Positions 32,332 to 39,652 of a DNA stretch of 44,064 nucleotides are shown piece after piece. This stretch comes from a virus, in the IMG/VR virus record IMGVR_UViG_3300046004_001078, positions 1-44,064 of that record. One strand, written 5' to 3'. How positions within the stretch are numbered: the stretch's first letter is position 1; each line of letters opens with the position of its first letter. The position numbers and the translations under genes were made by a program. The notes under the pieces are model-generated. The model saw nothing but the letters and a program-made list of their open reading frames with translations, was not told where the DNA came from and did not search any database.

Positions 32332-33068
32332 GTAAATCACCAGCATTTCAATTATATGCAGCCGACTTCTATATGGGTACGGACGAAATGACAGCAGCTC
32401 AAGTTGGTGGTTATATCCGTTTGCTTTGTAAGCAATGGGACAAAAATTACCTTCCTTTTGATAAAAAAGTACTAAAAAAGTGGACAGAATTAAGCAACAA
32501 AGATTTGAATATTGTGCTGGAAAAGTTTGTAAAAAATGAACACGGGTACATAAATGAACGCTTAGAGCAAGAACGACAAAAGCAAGAGCAATACAGGCTT
32601 TCACGAAGCGAAGCAGGTAAGATTGGCAACCAAAAGCGATGGAAGGATGTATCGCATAGCGATGGTAAAAGTATCGCAGACGACTCGCAAAACCATCGCT
32701 CTTCATCTTCATCTTCATCTTCATCTTCATCTTCTAATTCCATAAAAGAAAAAGAAATAGATAAAGAAAAAATCGAAGCGCAATTTCCCGACAACTTTAC
32801 AGACGACCATAAAAAACTTTGGTTTCAATATGAGCAAGTACGGGAGTCAATACCTAAACCACCTTATTCACCAGCAACAAGACAATTAGCCATAAACGAA
32901 TTTGTTGCTAGTGCTAGTTGCGACCCTAAAAAATATACCGAAGGATTAAAGGCAAGTATTCAAGGTGCATGGGTTAGCCCGAAATGGTTTGCACCCAAAC
33001 AAAACAAGTACACACCCGAACCACAAACAACGTCAGTATCAGCACCTAAAAAGATAAAATATGAATGA
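32328..33068 (+). CDS. DUF1376 replication-associated protein with polyserine linker
   Basis: A 246-residue protein. Residues 1-95 form DUF1376 (FQLYAADFYMGTDEMTAAQVGGYIRLLCKQW), residues 125-136 are twelve serines, and the C-terminal part is helical with PYSPATRQLAINEF. Similar proteins precede dnaB in many phages and are thought to be initiators or helicase loaders. It overlaps dnaB by 8 bases, which supports a loader role. Confidence 0.78.
   Translation: MSKSPAFQLYAADFYMGTDEMTAAQVGGYIRLLCKQWDKNYLPFDKKVLKKWTELSNKDLNIVLEKFVKNEHGYINERLEQERQKQEQYRLSRSEAGKIGNQKRWKDVSHSDGKSIADDSQNHRSSSSSSSSSSSSNSIKEKEIDKEKIEAQFPDNFTDDHKKLWFQYEQVRESIPKPPYSPATRQLAINEFVASASCDPKKYTEGLKASIQGAWVSPKWFAPKQNKYTPEPQTTSVSAPKKIKYE
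32701..32734 (+). repeat. Hexanucleotide tandem repeat (CTTCAT)
   Basis: About 5.7 copies of CTTCAT encode the serine run of the DUF1376 protein. Since the unit is six bases, gain or loss changes linker length without shifting the frame. Confidence 0.9.
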
Positions 33069-34455
33069 GTACGGCAAAATACCACCACAGGCAGTTGACC
33101 TTGAAGGTATTGTTTTAGGAACTATATTATTAGACCGTGAAGCCATGCTAAAAGCCATTGGTATAATTACAATGGACACGTTTTATAAAAACGGGCACGG
33201 GGCTATTTTTAATGCCATGCAAACGCTGTTTAATGACAACGAGCCAATAGATACCATGACGGTATTTAATAGGCTTAAAACACAAGGTAGAATAGACGAA
33301 GCTGGCGGTTTAATGTACATAGTCAAATTAACTGATGGTGTGTCAAGTACCGCACATATTGAAAGCCATTGCAGAATACTTCAGCAAAAATTTATCCAAA
33401 GGGAAATAATACGCATTAGTGCGGAGTCAATGAAAAACGCATACAACGATGAGATAGATGTATTTCAGCTACTAGAGGGTGTTTACAGCGATATAATGAA
33501 AATATCCAACACGCTAACGGGCAAAACAAGTTCAATGCTTTATGATGTATCTCAAAAACTAGCCACTAAAATACTAGAGTTAGCGGATAGTACGGACGAA
33601 TTAACGGGTGTACCTTGTGGCATAACTGACTTGGATAGGTTTACGGGCGGTTGGCAAAGCCCTGATTTAGTGATAGTGGCAGCACGGCCAGGAATGGGTA
33701 AAACTGCTTTTAGTTTAGCAGTTGCTAAAGGTGCTGCACAATTTGGTAGGGCAGTTGCATTCTTTAGCCTTGAAATGTCAGAGGAACAATTAGCAGGGCG
33801 GTTGATTAGCGATGAGTTAAACATTAACAGCGATAGAATAAGAACCCCAACAAGACTAGATAGCACGGATAAGAATGCGCTAATAAACGAGTTGCACAGA
33901 TTAAATATACCAATTTACATTGACGACACGGCAGGATTAAGTATAACGCAATTACGAGCCAAAACCACAGCACTAAAGAAAAAACACAATATTGAAATGA
34001 TAATAGTTGATTACCTTCAGCTAATGACAGGCATAAGCAACGGGGGCAATAGGGACACTATAATAGGCGAAATAACGAGGGGGTTAAAACTAGTTGCCAA
34101 AGAACTAAAGATACCAGTAATAGCCCTATCACAGCTTAGTAGAAAGGTTGAGGAACGAGCCGACAAACGCCCTATGTTATCTGACCTAAGAGAAAGCGGA
34201 AACATAGAACAAGATGCGGATGCGGTAATATTTTTATACCGCCCCGAATACTACAATGTAGAAAGTTATGAGGACGGGCGAAGCACTAAAAATGTATGTG
34301 AGATAATATTTGGCAAGCATAGAAACGGTGGATTAGGAACGATTGAGCAAGGGTTTGACGGTGCTCACAGTCGGTTCTATTCACTAGATACCTTTGAGCC
34401 TAGACCACTAAGCAAGATTAACAGACCGAATGAAGATGACTTTAACGTGTTCTAA
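33061..34455 (+). CDS. dnaB: Replicative DNA helicase, DnaB family
   Basis: A 464-residue DnaB helicase. Residues 8-115 are the N-terminal helical domain (PPQAVDLEGIVLGTILLD). The RecA-like domain carries Walker A ARPGMGKT (208-215), FFSLEMS, Walker B IIVDYLQLM (about 319-327), SQLSRKVEERADKRP and the DLRESGNIEQDAD block. It unwinds the phage replication fork as a hexamer. The upstream DUF1376 gene is likely its loader. No primase domain is fused and none is recognised elsewhere, so host primase may be used. Confidence 0.95.
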   Translation: MNEYGKIPPQAVDLEGIVLGTILLDREAMLKAIGIITMDTFYKNGHGAIFNAMQTLFNDNEPIDTMTVFNRLKTQGRIDEAGGLMYIVKLTDGVSSTAHIESHCRILQQKFIQREIIRISAESMKNAYNDEIDVFQLLEGVYSDIMKISNTLTGKTSSMLYDVSQKLATKILELADSTDELTGVPCGITDLDRFTGGWQSPDLVIVAARPGMGKTAFSLAVAKGAAQFGRAVAFFSLEMSEEQLAGRLISDELNINSDRIRTPTRLDSTDKNALINELHRLNIPIYIDDTAGLSITQLRAKTTALKKKHNIEMIIVDYLQLMTGISNGGNRDTIIGEITRGLKLVAKELKIPVIALSQLSRKVEERADKRPMLSDLRESGNIEQDADAVIFLYRPEYYNVESYEDGRSTKNVCEIIFGKHRNGGLGTIEQGFDGAHSRFYSLDTFEPRPLSKINRPNEDDFNVF

Positions 34456-34493
34456 AAAAAGATTGCAAAAGCGTAAAAATAATTACTTAATAA

Positions 34494-34526
34494 TTTGCGT
34501 AATTAAAAAAAGTAATTGTATATTTG
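34494..34526 (+). promoter_or_regulatory. Promoter of the structured RNA region behind dnaB
   Basis: TTTG (34494-34497) in TTTGCGTAAT, 21 bases, TATATTTG (34519-34526). The TTTGCGTAAT box is shared with the promoter at 29682. No start codon with a good ORF follows for 200 bases, so the first product seems to be RNA. Confidence 0.78.
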
Positions 34527-34541
34527 GAGGGTAGTAATTAA

Positions 34542-34695
34542 GTGAAAGTTCTTTGATAATACAGGGGGTAATGGTTAAGAATAAAGCCATTAATTAACTA
34601 AGGTTATTTTTTTTCGTTACTTAGGTATTTAATGTTCCAGCCCTAGCTTATGGTGCTTAAAGAAAGCAGCCATTACCCCCTTATAATACTTTTAC
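34542..34695 (+). ncRNA. Structured non-coding RNA behind dnaB
   Basis: A 12-bp perfect stem AGGGGGTAATGG (34563-34574) with CCATTACCCCCT (34670-34681) closes a region of 95 bases. An outer stem GTGAAAGT (34542-34549) with ACTTTTAC (34688-34695), one G-U, extends it. Inside are weaker hairpins: CTAAG (34598-34602) with CTTAG (34620-34624) and GCTT/AAGC near 34654-34667. It begins about 10-15 bases after a strong promoter. It could be a leader of the gene at 34736, a free small RNA, or part of a replication origin. Confidence 0.6.
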
Positions 34696-34698
34696 CGC

Positions 34699-34719
34699 CC
34701 GTGGGCGTGTTGCTCACGG
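34699..34719 (+). repeat. Repeated 21-base hairpin, copy 1
   Basis: CCGTGGGC, loop GTGTT, GCTCACGG: an 8-bp stem with one G-U pair. The identical 21 bases recur at 35050-35070, so the pair flanks the gene at 34736-35047. This copy is 16 bases before that gene's ATG and is not followed by a T-run. Confidence 0.88.
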
Positions 34720-34735
34720 ATTTAAAATCAATACA

Positions 34736-35047
34736 ATGGCTAACTATTTTCAGACAGACGATAGGGACGATTATTTTGCTCAATTTGAAAGCAAACCTCG
34801 CATTAAGAAACCCAAACCAAAGGGCTGGGCAAAGTCAAGACGAGAGGAAAAATTTGCCAAGCGTGTTGAGTTAGCCGATAAGATTAAAAAAGTATTGCCA
34901 TTGTACAACGGCATTGATAGGGAAAAGCTAGAGCAGATTGCGACAGAGTTAACGACCCAAAAAAACGTAGCAATTCCTGTGGGAATTACTTGGAAGTGCG
35001 CTGAAACAAAAAGTATTTTGGAGCGCATACATCAATACACATTTTGA
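34736..35047 (+). CDS. Small basic hypothetical protein between hairpin repeats
   Basis: A 103-residue basic protein (RIKKPKPKGWAKSRREEKFAKR, then a helical region and AIPVGITWKCAETKSILERIHQY). Basic N-terminal half suggests nucleic-acid binding. It is enclosed by identical hairpins and large structured RNAs. Family not recognised. An ORF at 34650-34874 in another frame is probably spurious. Confidence 0.55.
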   Translation: MANYFQTDDRDDYFAQFESKPRIKKPKPKGWAKSRREEKFAKRVELADKIKKVLPLYNGIDREKLEQIATELTTQKNVAIPVGITWKCAETKSILERIHQYTF

Positions 35048-35049
35048 AA

Positions 35050-35070
35050 CCGTGGGCGTGTTGCTCACGG
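35050..35070 (+). repeat. Repeated 21-base hairpin, copy 2
   Basis: Identical to 34699-34719, and located two bases after the stop of the enclosed gene. TTTTTT follows 5 bases later (about 35076-35081), so this copy might also end transcription, though the T-run is not adjacent to the stem. Confidence 0.88.
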
Positions 35071-35082
35071 GTAAATTTTTTA

Positions 35083-35137
35083 AACAGTTGCCCACTACTC
35101 ACAATTTGTGCAAAGGCTGTTAGGGTAGTGGGCAGCT
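35083..35137 (+). ncRNA. Structured leader element (long stem or pseudoknot)
   Basis: AGTTGCCCACTAC (35086-35098) pairs with GTAGTGGGCAGCT (35125-35137) over 13 bp with one G-U. AACAG (35083-35087) can alternatively pair with CTGTT (35117-35121), which gives an interleaved pseudoknot order with the core stem. A small CACA/TGTG hairpin lies inside. It ends 13 bases before the ATG at 35151, so it probably regulates that gene. Confidence 0.6.
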
Positions 35138-35150
35138 AAAAAACAAGATT

Positions 35151-35537
35151 ATGAAACCAATTAGAGAATACCTACAACAATTACCATCACCGTACAACAC
35201 ACTTGCTTTAAGTGTAGTTGACGAAAAATACGAAAGCTACCAAGCGGAAGTTGAAAATTTACATCAAGCTATTAGCTGTATGTGTAATTGGGAAAAAATA
35301 CCACAACTATCGGATTTTTGGAATAAAGTATATGATTGGTGTATTGACCCTAATAAACACCAACTACCCCCTATACCAGCGGTAGAAGTTTCCCCCGAAG
35401 TTGAGCAACCTAACAAATTAAATGAACTATTTACCATTATAGAGCAAGTACGCAAAGGGTTAATTGACTTAGAGCAAGAAAACACCCAACTAAGAGCGCA
35501 ACTAGCCGAACTATTAAGTAATCCTAAAGAGTTGTAA
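35151..35537 (+). CDS. Hypothetical protein with C-terminal coiled coil
   Basis: A 128-residue protein. N-terminal helices (IREYLQQLPSPYNTLAL), a cysteine pair (SCMCNW), a proline-rich linker and a C-terminal heptad region (GLIDLEQENTQLRAQLAELL). It follows the structured leader. Family not recognised. Confidence 0.55.
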   Translation: MKPIREYLQQLPSPYNTLALSVVDEKYESYQAEVENLHQAISCMCNWEKIPQLSDFWNKVYDWCIDPNKHQLPPIPAVEVSPEVEQPNKLNELFTIIEQVRKGLIDLEQENTQLRAQLAELLSNPKEL

Positions 35538-35580
35538 ATACGGGCAAAAAGTTGTAACTTAACATTCTAAACAACACAGC

Positions 35581-35931
35581 ATGAGCACATTAACCATAAC
35601 AATAGGCATAGTAGCCCCTGTAATTACTTTTTTGATTGGTAGGTACTTTAGGTCTGAAAGCAAACAGAACTTTAAAAGTATGGAGAAAGAACGGGACTAT
35701 TGGGATTTGCAATATAATAAAATTTTGGCTAATTATATGGCACTAAGAGATAATCCACAAATTCAAATAGTACCCAATATAAACCCCCACCACGCAGCCG
35801 ATAAGGAGTACATAGGCATTTACCCTAACAACGGATTAGAACCAGCGCATTTGACCCGTGAGGAATATCAAAAGGGCGTAAAGCGATTGAAAGATAACCC
35901 CGAAGATAACATACTAACCAATAAAAACTAA
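35581..35931 (+). CDS. Membrane-anchored hypothetical protein
   Basis: A 116-residue protein with one N-terminal hydrophobic helix (LTITIGIVAPVITFLIG) and a charged soluble part. TAACTTAA at 35555-35562 may be a weak -7 box. A host membrane target is possible. Not recognised. Confidence 0.55.
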   Translation: MSTLTITIGIVAPVITFLIGRYFRSESKQNFKSMEKERDYWDLQYNKILANYMALRDNPQIQIVPNINPHHAADKEYIGIYPNNGLEPAHLTREEYQKGVKRLKDNPEDNILTNKN

Positions 35932-35935
35932 GCCA

Positions 35936-36034
35936 ATGACATTACTAGGATTACAGATAATCACAATAATTATAGTTGCGATTATTCTTGAAAAGATTAG
36001 GAGTAAAAAGCTAAATCAATTGTTTAACCAATAA
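35936..36034 (+). CDS. Micro-protein with one membrane helix
   Basis: A 32-residue ORF: LLGLQIITIIIVAIIL followed by a basic tail (EKIRSKKLNQLFNQ). It lies 4 bases after the previous stop and 13 bases before the next gene. The short repeated AAGCCAATGAC / TAAACCAATGAC before this and the next ATG shows similar start contexts. Confidence 0.5.
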   Translation: MTLLGLQIITIIIVAIILEKIRSKKLNQLFNQ

Positions 36035-36047
36035 AAAGACTAAACCA

Positions 36048-36380
36048 ATGACACTAGAAGAACTAATACAACAAAACAAAAACCTTAACGCTGAAATAGC
36101 AGTTAAGAAACGAGAAATAGTGAAATGTGAAGCAACTCAAAGAGAACTAAGGCTAAAAGCTAAAGAACTTATCTTGCCGAATGTTAAATATCCCATTGGC
36201 ACCATGTTTGCATATAAATACCGTTCAAGTACGCAAGCTAAAATAGTAGATTTATTTGTACATCTTTACGATAAGCCACACATTTCATATCGTATTGCGC
36301 CAATATTAAAGGATGGTAACTTAGGAAATCAAGTAGCTTATGGTATTTCGGAAGAAGATATTGCCATACTTGTAAAGTAA
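36048..36380 (+). CDS. Hypothetical protein with N-terminal coiled coil
   Basis: A 110-residue protein with a helical first half (LEELIQQNKNLNAEIAVKKREI) and a beta second half (GTMFAYKYRSSTQAKIVDLFVHL). Not recognised. Confidence 0.55.
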   Translation: MTLEELIQQNKNLNAEIAVKKREIVKCEATQRELRLKAKELILPNVKYPIGTMFAYKYRSSTQAKIVDLFVHLYDKPHISYRIAPILKDGNLGNQVAYGISEEDIAILVK

Positions 36381-36399
36381 CATTATCAAAGATTAACAC

Positions 36400-36407
36400 T
36401 AACTTAG
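36400..36407 (+). promoter_or_regulatory. -7-like box before terminase genes
   Basis: TAACTTAG, the same octamer as before the genes at 19154 and 23939, 16 bases before the ATG at 36424. No clear -33 box. It may start the packaging operon. Confidence 0.38.
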
Positions 36408-36423
36408 CTAAACGAAAGTAATT

Positions 36424-36636
36424 ATGCGTAAACCAAGTGAACAAATAAAGCTAGTAAAGGAAATTTGCAATAAAGTATCTAACGGGGCTAGCATAAGGGC
36501 AGTATTGGCACAAAGCCATAAATACCCTAGCTTTAGTACTTGGTGCGAATGGCTGAATGACAACCAAGAATTAGCGAACCTTTACGCTTGTAGTAGAGAA
36601 ATAAGACATAACCTTGTAGTGTATGGCAGTAGGTAG
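36424..36636 (+). CDS. Truncated paralogue of the terminase small subunit DNA-binding domain
   Basis: A 70-residue protein that aligns with the first 65 residues of the next gene: PSE, then EIC--V--G-SIR--L-QS-KYPS--T---W, then N-EL---Y---RE-R. It contains the helix-turn-helix region only and lacks the C-terminal oligomerisation part. It overlaps its paralogue by 14 bases. It could compete for the packaging site or regulate the operon. Confidence 0.65.
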   Translation: MRKPSEQIKLVKEICNKVSNGASIRAVLAQSHKYPSFSTWCEWLNDNQELANLYACSREIRHNLVVYGSR

Positions 36637-37045
36637 ACCAAGTGAATACAACTTTGAGTTATGTGCCGAAATATGCGAGCACGTTGCAGATGGTTTATCT
36701 ATTCGCAAAGCCTTAAAGCAATCAGACAAATACCCATCTTGGGCTACTTTTCGTAAGTGGAAGTTTGAAAACCCCGAATTACTAACACAATACACGCGCG
36801 CGCGAGAAGACAGAGCCGACACCAAAGACGATAAGATAGACGATATACTAGAGCAGTTAATGACAGGCGAAATAGACCCACAAACGGCAAAGGTATTGAT
36901 AGATACACTTAAATGGCAAATGGGTAAGGAGAATAAGAACGTGTACGGAGATAGCAGCAAGGTTGACGTTACTAGTGGGGGTGATAAGATACAAGACAGG
37001 GTAGTACGGATAGAGGTAGTACCGATGGATAGCCCAAAAGAATAG
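36623..37045 (+). CDS. terS: Terminase small subunit
   Basis: A 140-residue protein with N-terminal helix-turn-helix (GLSIRKALKQSDKYPSWATFRKW), a helical middle (KIDDILEQLMTGEIDPQTAKVLIDTLKWQMGK) and a flexible end, as in small terminase subunits that recognise phage DNA for packaging. Located one HNH gene before the large subunit. An unusual run CGCGCGCG sits near 36797-36804. Confidence 0.82.
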   Translation: MAVGRPSEYNFELCAEICEHVADGLSIRKALKQSDKYPSWATFRKWKFENPELLTQYTRAREDRADTKDDKIDDILEQLMTGEIDPQTAKVLIDTLKWQMGKENKNVYGDSSKVDVTSGGDKIQDRVVRIEVVPMDSPKE

Positions 37046-37070
37046 CATTGCACAATAAATACGTTTATAG

Positions 37071-37101
37071 TTTGTTCATTTGGATAAATAATCGTATTTT
37101 G
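37071..37101 (+). promoter_or_regulatory. Promoter of a near-leaderless transcript
   Basis: TTTG (37071-37074), 20 bases, TATTTTG (37095-37101), then 5 bases to the ATG at 37107. It matches the host promoter pattern except for one base less in the -7 box. Confidence 0.55.
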
Positions 37102-37106
37102 TACGC

Positions 37107-37298
37107 ATGAAAGGACAAATAATACTAATACCGAAAAGCGAAAAGGATATTTTAGCTTACAATACCTTAAAGTCGGCTTGTATAAAAAGTGGAATAAGCT
37201 ACAATACGGTAACGGCATATTTTAGGCGCAACCCTACCGAAACAAGCTATTTCAATAAGGCAACTGGTTTAACTCTTACTAAAACTAGCTTATTATGA
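37107..37298 (+). CDS. Small basic hypothetical protein
   Basis: A 63-residue protein (ILIPKSEKDILAYNTLKSACIKSGISYNTVTAYFRR). The pattern of two helices with SGISYNTV resembles a small DNA-binding homeo-like domain, but not clearly. Coupled by ATGA to the HNH gene. Confidence 0.55.
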   Translation: MKGQIILIPKSEKDILAYNTLKSACIKSGISYNTVTAYFRRNPTETSYFNKATGLTLTKTSLL

Positions 37299-37822
37299 AA
37301 AAGGCTAGTAAGTATCCGCCTAATTGGAAAGAAATTAGAAGTTACATAAAGCAAAGGGATAATAATGTTTGTCAGCATTGCAACGCTAATCAAGGCGATT
37401 TAAGAACATCAAGGTCAGGTAGTGTTTATGAAACACATTTATCGGTTGCCCATTTAGACCATGATGCCGAAAATTGGAATGTAGAGATGGATAGATTATT
37501 ATTGTTATGCCAGCCGTGTCATTTAAAATATGACAAGAAAAGTAATTTAGTAAAATCTCAAATAGCCAGTGCACATAGTCAGAAAATCAGAGTAAAAAAA
37601 GAAAAAACAAATAATGAAAATGATTTAAAACGAATTATAGTTGAGCAAGAGCGTATTATTGATAGAATTATGGGAGGGGGATATGTACCAAGTGGCTCTT
37701 TAGTTTTAGAGAAAAACGATAGTGCTACTAGCTTAACTAAAAAACTAAGAGCAATTGGGATTAGAAAAAATAGGCAAAATTTAATAGAATTAGCCCTATT
37801 AATTACGAGTAAGCTAATTTAA
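37295..37822 (+). CDS. HNH endonuclease
   Basis: A 175-residue protein. The HNH/zinc core is complete: C26xxC29, AHLDHD (H53, H56), an ENWNVEMDRLLLLC stretch and C72xxC75H76. The C-terminal 90 residues form a coiled coil and helices. In many tailed phages an HNH protein beside the terminase is needed for DNA cutting during packaging; otherwise it is a homing nuclease. The place between small and large subunit favours packaging. Confidence 0.82.
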   Translation: MKKASKYPPNWKEIRSYIKQRDNNVCQHCNANQGDLRTSRSGSVYETHLSVAHLDHDAENWNVEMDRLLLLCQPCHLKYDKKSNLVKSQIASAHSQKIRVKKEKTNNENDLKRIIVEQERIIDRIMGGGYVPSGSLVLEKNDSATSLTKKLRAIGIRKNRQNLIELALLITSKLI

Positions 37823-37841
37823 CTATCTTAGTAGCAAAAAG

Positions 37842-37985
37842 ATGACCGACAAGATAGAATATGCCACAGAAGATGAAATAGATGCAGCTATTGACAATTG
37901 CTACCCAACACCACTAGCAAAAATAAGCGCAAGCCTACACTACGACCTTTATGGGTATTTCCCGTTTAATGCCCAACAGAATTGA
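37842..37985 (+). CDS. Small protein coupled to the large terminase
   Basis: A 47-residue ORF (starting MTDKIEYATEDEIDAAIDN) whose TGA overlaps the TTG start of the large terminase. TATCTTAG at 37824-37831 is a possible -7 box. The ORF may be an N-terminal portion split from the terminase or a translational coupler. Confidence 0.5.
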   Translation: MTDKIEYATEDEIDAAIDNCYPTPLAKISASLHYDLYGYFPFNAQQN

Positions 37986-39262
37986 AGATAAACGAAACAT
38001 ACCTACCCTACCTATACGACACCACTCCTTACTTGGTATTTAAGGGAACGGCTGGCAGCGGCAAAAGCGTGTTTTGTGCTCAAAAGATAGTGATTAGAAC
38101 CATATCCGAGCAAGGGCATAGGTTTTTGTGTTTGCGTAAAGTAGGTAGAACCGTACAAGATAGTATTTGGAAGGAAATACTAAGCGCAATAAATGAAAGC
38201 GGTTTCAGTAGTGAGTTTAACCTAAACAAAACTACCCACACCATACTACACATACCCACAGGCAATGAAATAATTTGCATGGGTTTGGATGACAGCGAAA
38301 AGATTAAGTCTATCCACAAACCAACAGGGGTATGGTTAGAGGAAGCCACCGAGTTTACAGTTGACGACTTCAACCAAATAGATACCCGTGTACGGGGTGG
38401 GTTAAACCACTACAAACAAATGCTATTGAGTTTTAACCCTACTGACCACCGTAGTTGGATAAAGTCTTATTTCTTTGATGGAGAGTGGGCAAAAACAACC
38501 GAAATAGATGGAGAGTTAATAACCATTGACCGTAAGATAATTGAAACAAGCTGGCGCAATAACCCATTTTTAAGCATTGAGGATATTGCTAAAATTAAGA
38601 TTAAGGGCGCATCTTCACCAAACTTTCATAGGGTATATTTTTTGGGTGAGTGGGGTACACCAGAAGTATCTAATCCATTTCTTTATATGTGGAAAGATAG
38701 CTTTATAGACGACACAATAGAAGTCAACCCCAAACTAACATTATACGTTAGCTTTGACTTTAACGTAAGCCCTGCAACCGCAACCGTCCATCAGTTTGGG
38801 CATGATTTTTACTACACACTAGATGAATTTAGACTAATAAGCGCAAAGGACAGGCAAGTAGAAGAAAGCTATACAGAGGAGTTATGTAAATACATCAAGA
38901 CAAAGTACGGGGGTATGCACATAAGAGTAACAGGCGATGCAACCGCCATGAGCCGTAAAGCCAATAGTAGGTTAACGGACTTCCAAATAATCCAAAACGT
39001 ATTGAACCCTGCAAAGATGGATTTCCTACGTAAGAACCCAAGCCATGCAGAAAGCAGCGCACTAAGCAACGCCATATTTTCAAGACACCCGAATAGGAAG
39101 GTACACCCCCGTTGTGAATACTTGATAGAGGACTTTAGAACGATAGAATATGCGGACAGTTCAATAGTCAAGCCAAAGGATAGAATGGTGGGTCACTTGC
39201 TTGATACACAACGCTACATGGATAACACCTACTTTGGTAACTACTTGCAAAGTTTACGTTAA
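37982..39262 (+). CDS. terL: Terminase large subunit
   Basis: A 426-residue packaging motor of the PBSX/terminase_3 type. ATPase: Walker A GTAGSGKS (residues 22-29), Walker B VWLEEATE (117-124), coupling motif SFNPT (150-154). Nuclease: D259 (SFDFN), D319 (TGDATA) and D408 (HLLDTQRYMD) as metal ligands. It starts with TTG overlapping the previous stop. It pumps DNA through the portal and cuts the concatemer. Confidence 0.94.
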   Translation: MKINETYLPYLYDTTPYLVFKGTAGSGKSVFCAQKIVIRTISEQGHRFLCLRKVGRTVQDSIWKEILSAINESGFSSEFNLNKTTHTILHIPTGNEIICMGLDDSEKIKSIHKPTGVWLEEATEFTVDDFNQIDTRVRGGLNHYKQMLLSFNPTDHRSWIKSYFFDGEWAKTTEIDGELITIDRKIIETSWRNNPFLSIEDIAKIKIKGASSPNFHRVYFLGEWGTPEVSNPFLYMWKDSFIDDTIEVNPKLTLYVSFDFNVSPATATVHQFGHDFYYTLDEFRLISAKDRQVEESYTEELCKYIKTKYGGMHIRVTGDATAMSRKANSRLTDFQIIQNVLNPAKMDFLRKNPSHAESSALSNAIFSRHPNRKVHPRCEYLIEDFRTIEYADSSIVKPKDRMVGHLLDTQRYMDNTYFGNYLQSLR

Positions 39263-39275
39263 AATATTATCTTTA
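39245..39275 (+). promoter_or_regulatory. Promoter of tail operon (near-leaderless)
   Basis: TTGC (39245-39248), 19 bases, TATCTTTA (39268-39275), 5 bases before the ATG at 39281. It lies over the end of the large terminase gene and probably starts the tail gene transcript. Confidence 0.58.
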
Positions 39276-39280
39276 CACCT

Positions 39281-39652
39281 ATGAACTGTTTAAATTGCAC
39301 CCCCATATCCAAACTAATAAGCCCTTCCGTTGGCTTTACTTTTGGCGATAGCTTTACCGTTGGTAGCGACTATCGAATATACATTGAAAACACTGCAATC
39401 AACCAACTACATTTTGAAGATGTTGAAGCCGATGCCGATGGTGCGGTAACTTTAGACATGGAGTTCCCCGATGAACATTTTTACCACCCTAACGCAACCT
39501 ATAAGATATGGGTAACGGAGTTAGGTGGGTTATTGTACGACACGGTGGACATAACCAAAGGGGCGTTAACTTACGTATGCCTATCGGTTAAATTTGATAA
39601 CATCATTGGCACTACTAACGTACTTACTAACCAACCAACTCAAACGCTATGA
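39281..39652 (+). CDS. Hypothetical tail-region protein
   Basis: A 123-residue beta-rich protein with CxxC at the start (MNCLNCTP). VGFTFGDSFTVGSDYRIYIEN and VTLDMEFPDEHF suggest an immunoglobulin-like or similar beta sandwich. First gene of the tail operon. Not recognised. Confidence 0.55.
   Translation: MNCLNCTPISKLISPSVGFTFGDSFTVGSDYRIYIENTAINQLHFEDVEADADGAVTLDMEFPDEHFYHPNATYKIWVTELGGLLYDTVDITKGALTYVCLSVKFDNIIGTTNVLTNQPTQTL

Noticed and set aside
32323-32730. Reverse-strand ORF starting with repeated MKMK
   Set aside because: The repeat is the antisense of the CTTCAT tandem repeat that encodes polyserine on the + strand.
32701-32734. Phase-variable repeat switching the gene on and off
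   Set aside because: The unit has six bases, so copy-number changes keep the frame. Only the linker length would vary.
34542-34695. Retron-type msr/msd RNA
   Set aside because: No reverse transcriptase gene is seen in the neighbourhood, and the inverted repeats are not followed by one.
34650-34874. 74-codon + strand ORF before and over the gene at 34736
   Set aside because: It begins inside the structured RNA and has an unlikely composition; the frame at 34736 has a better start and a plausible protein.
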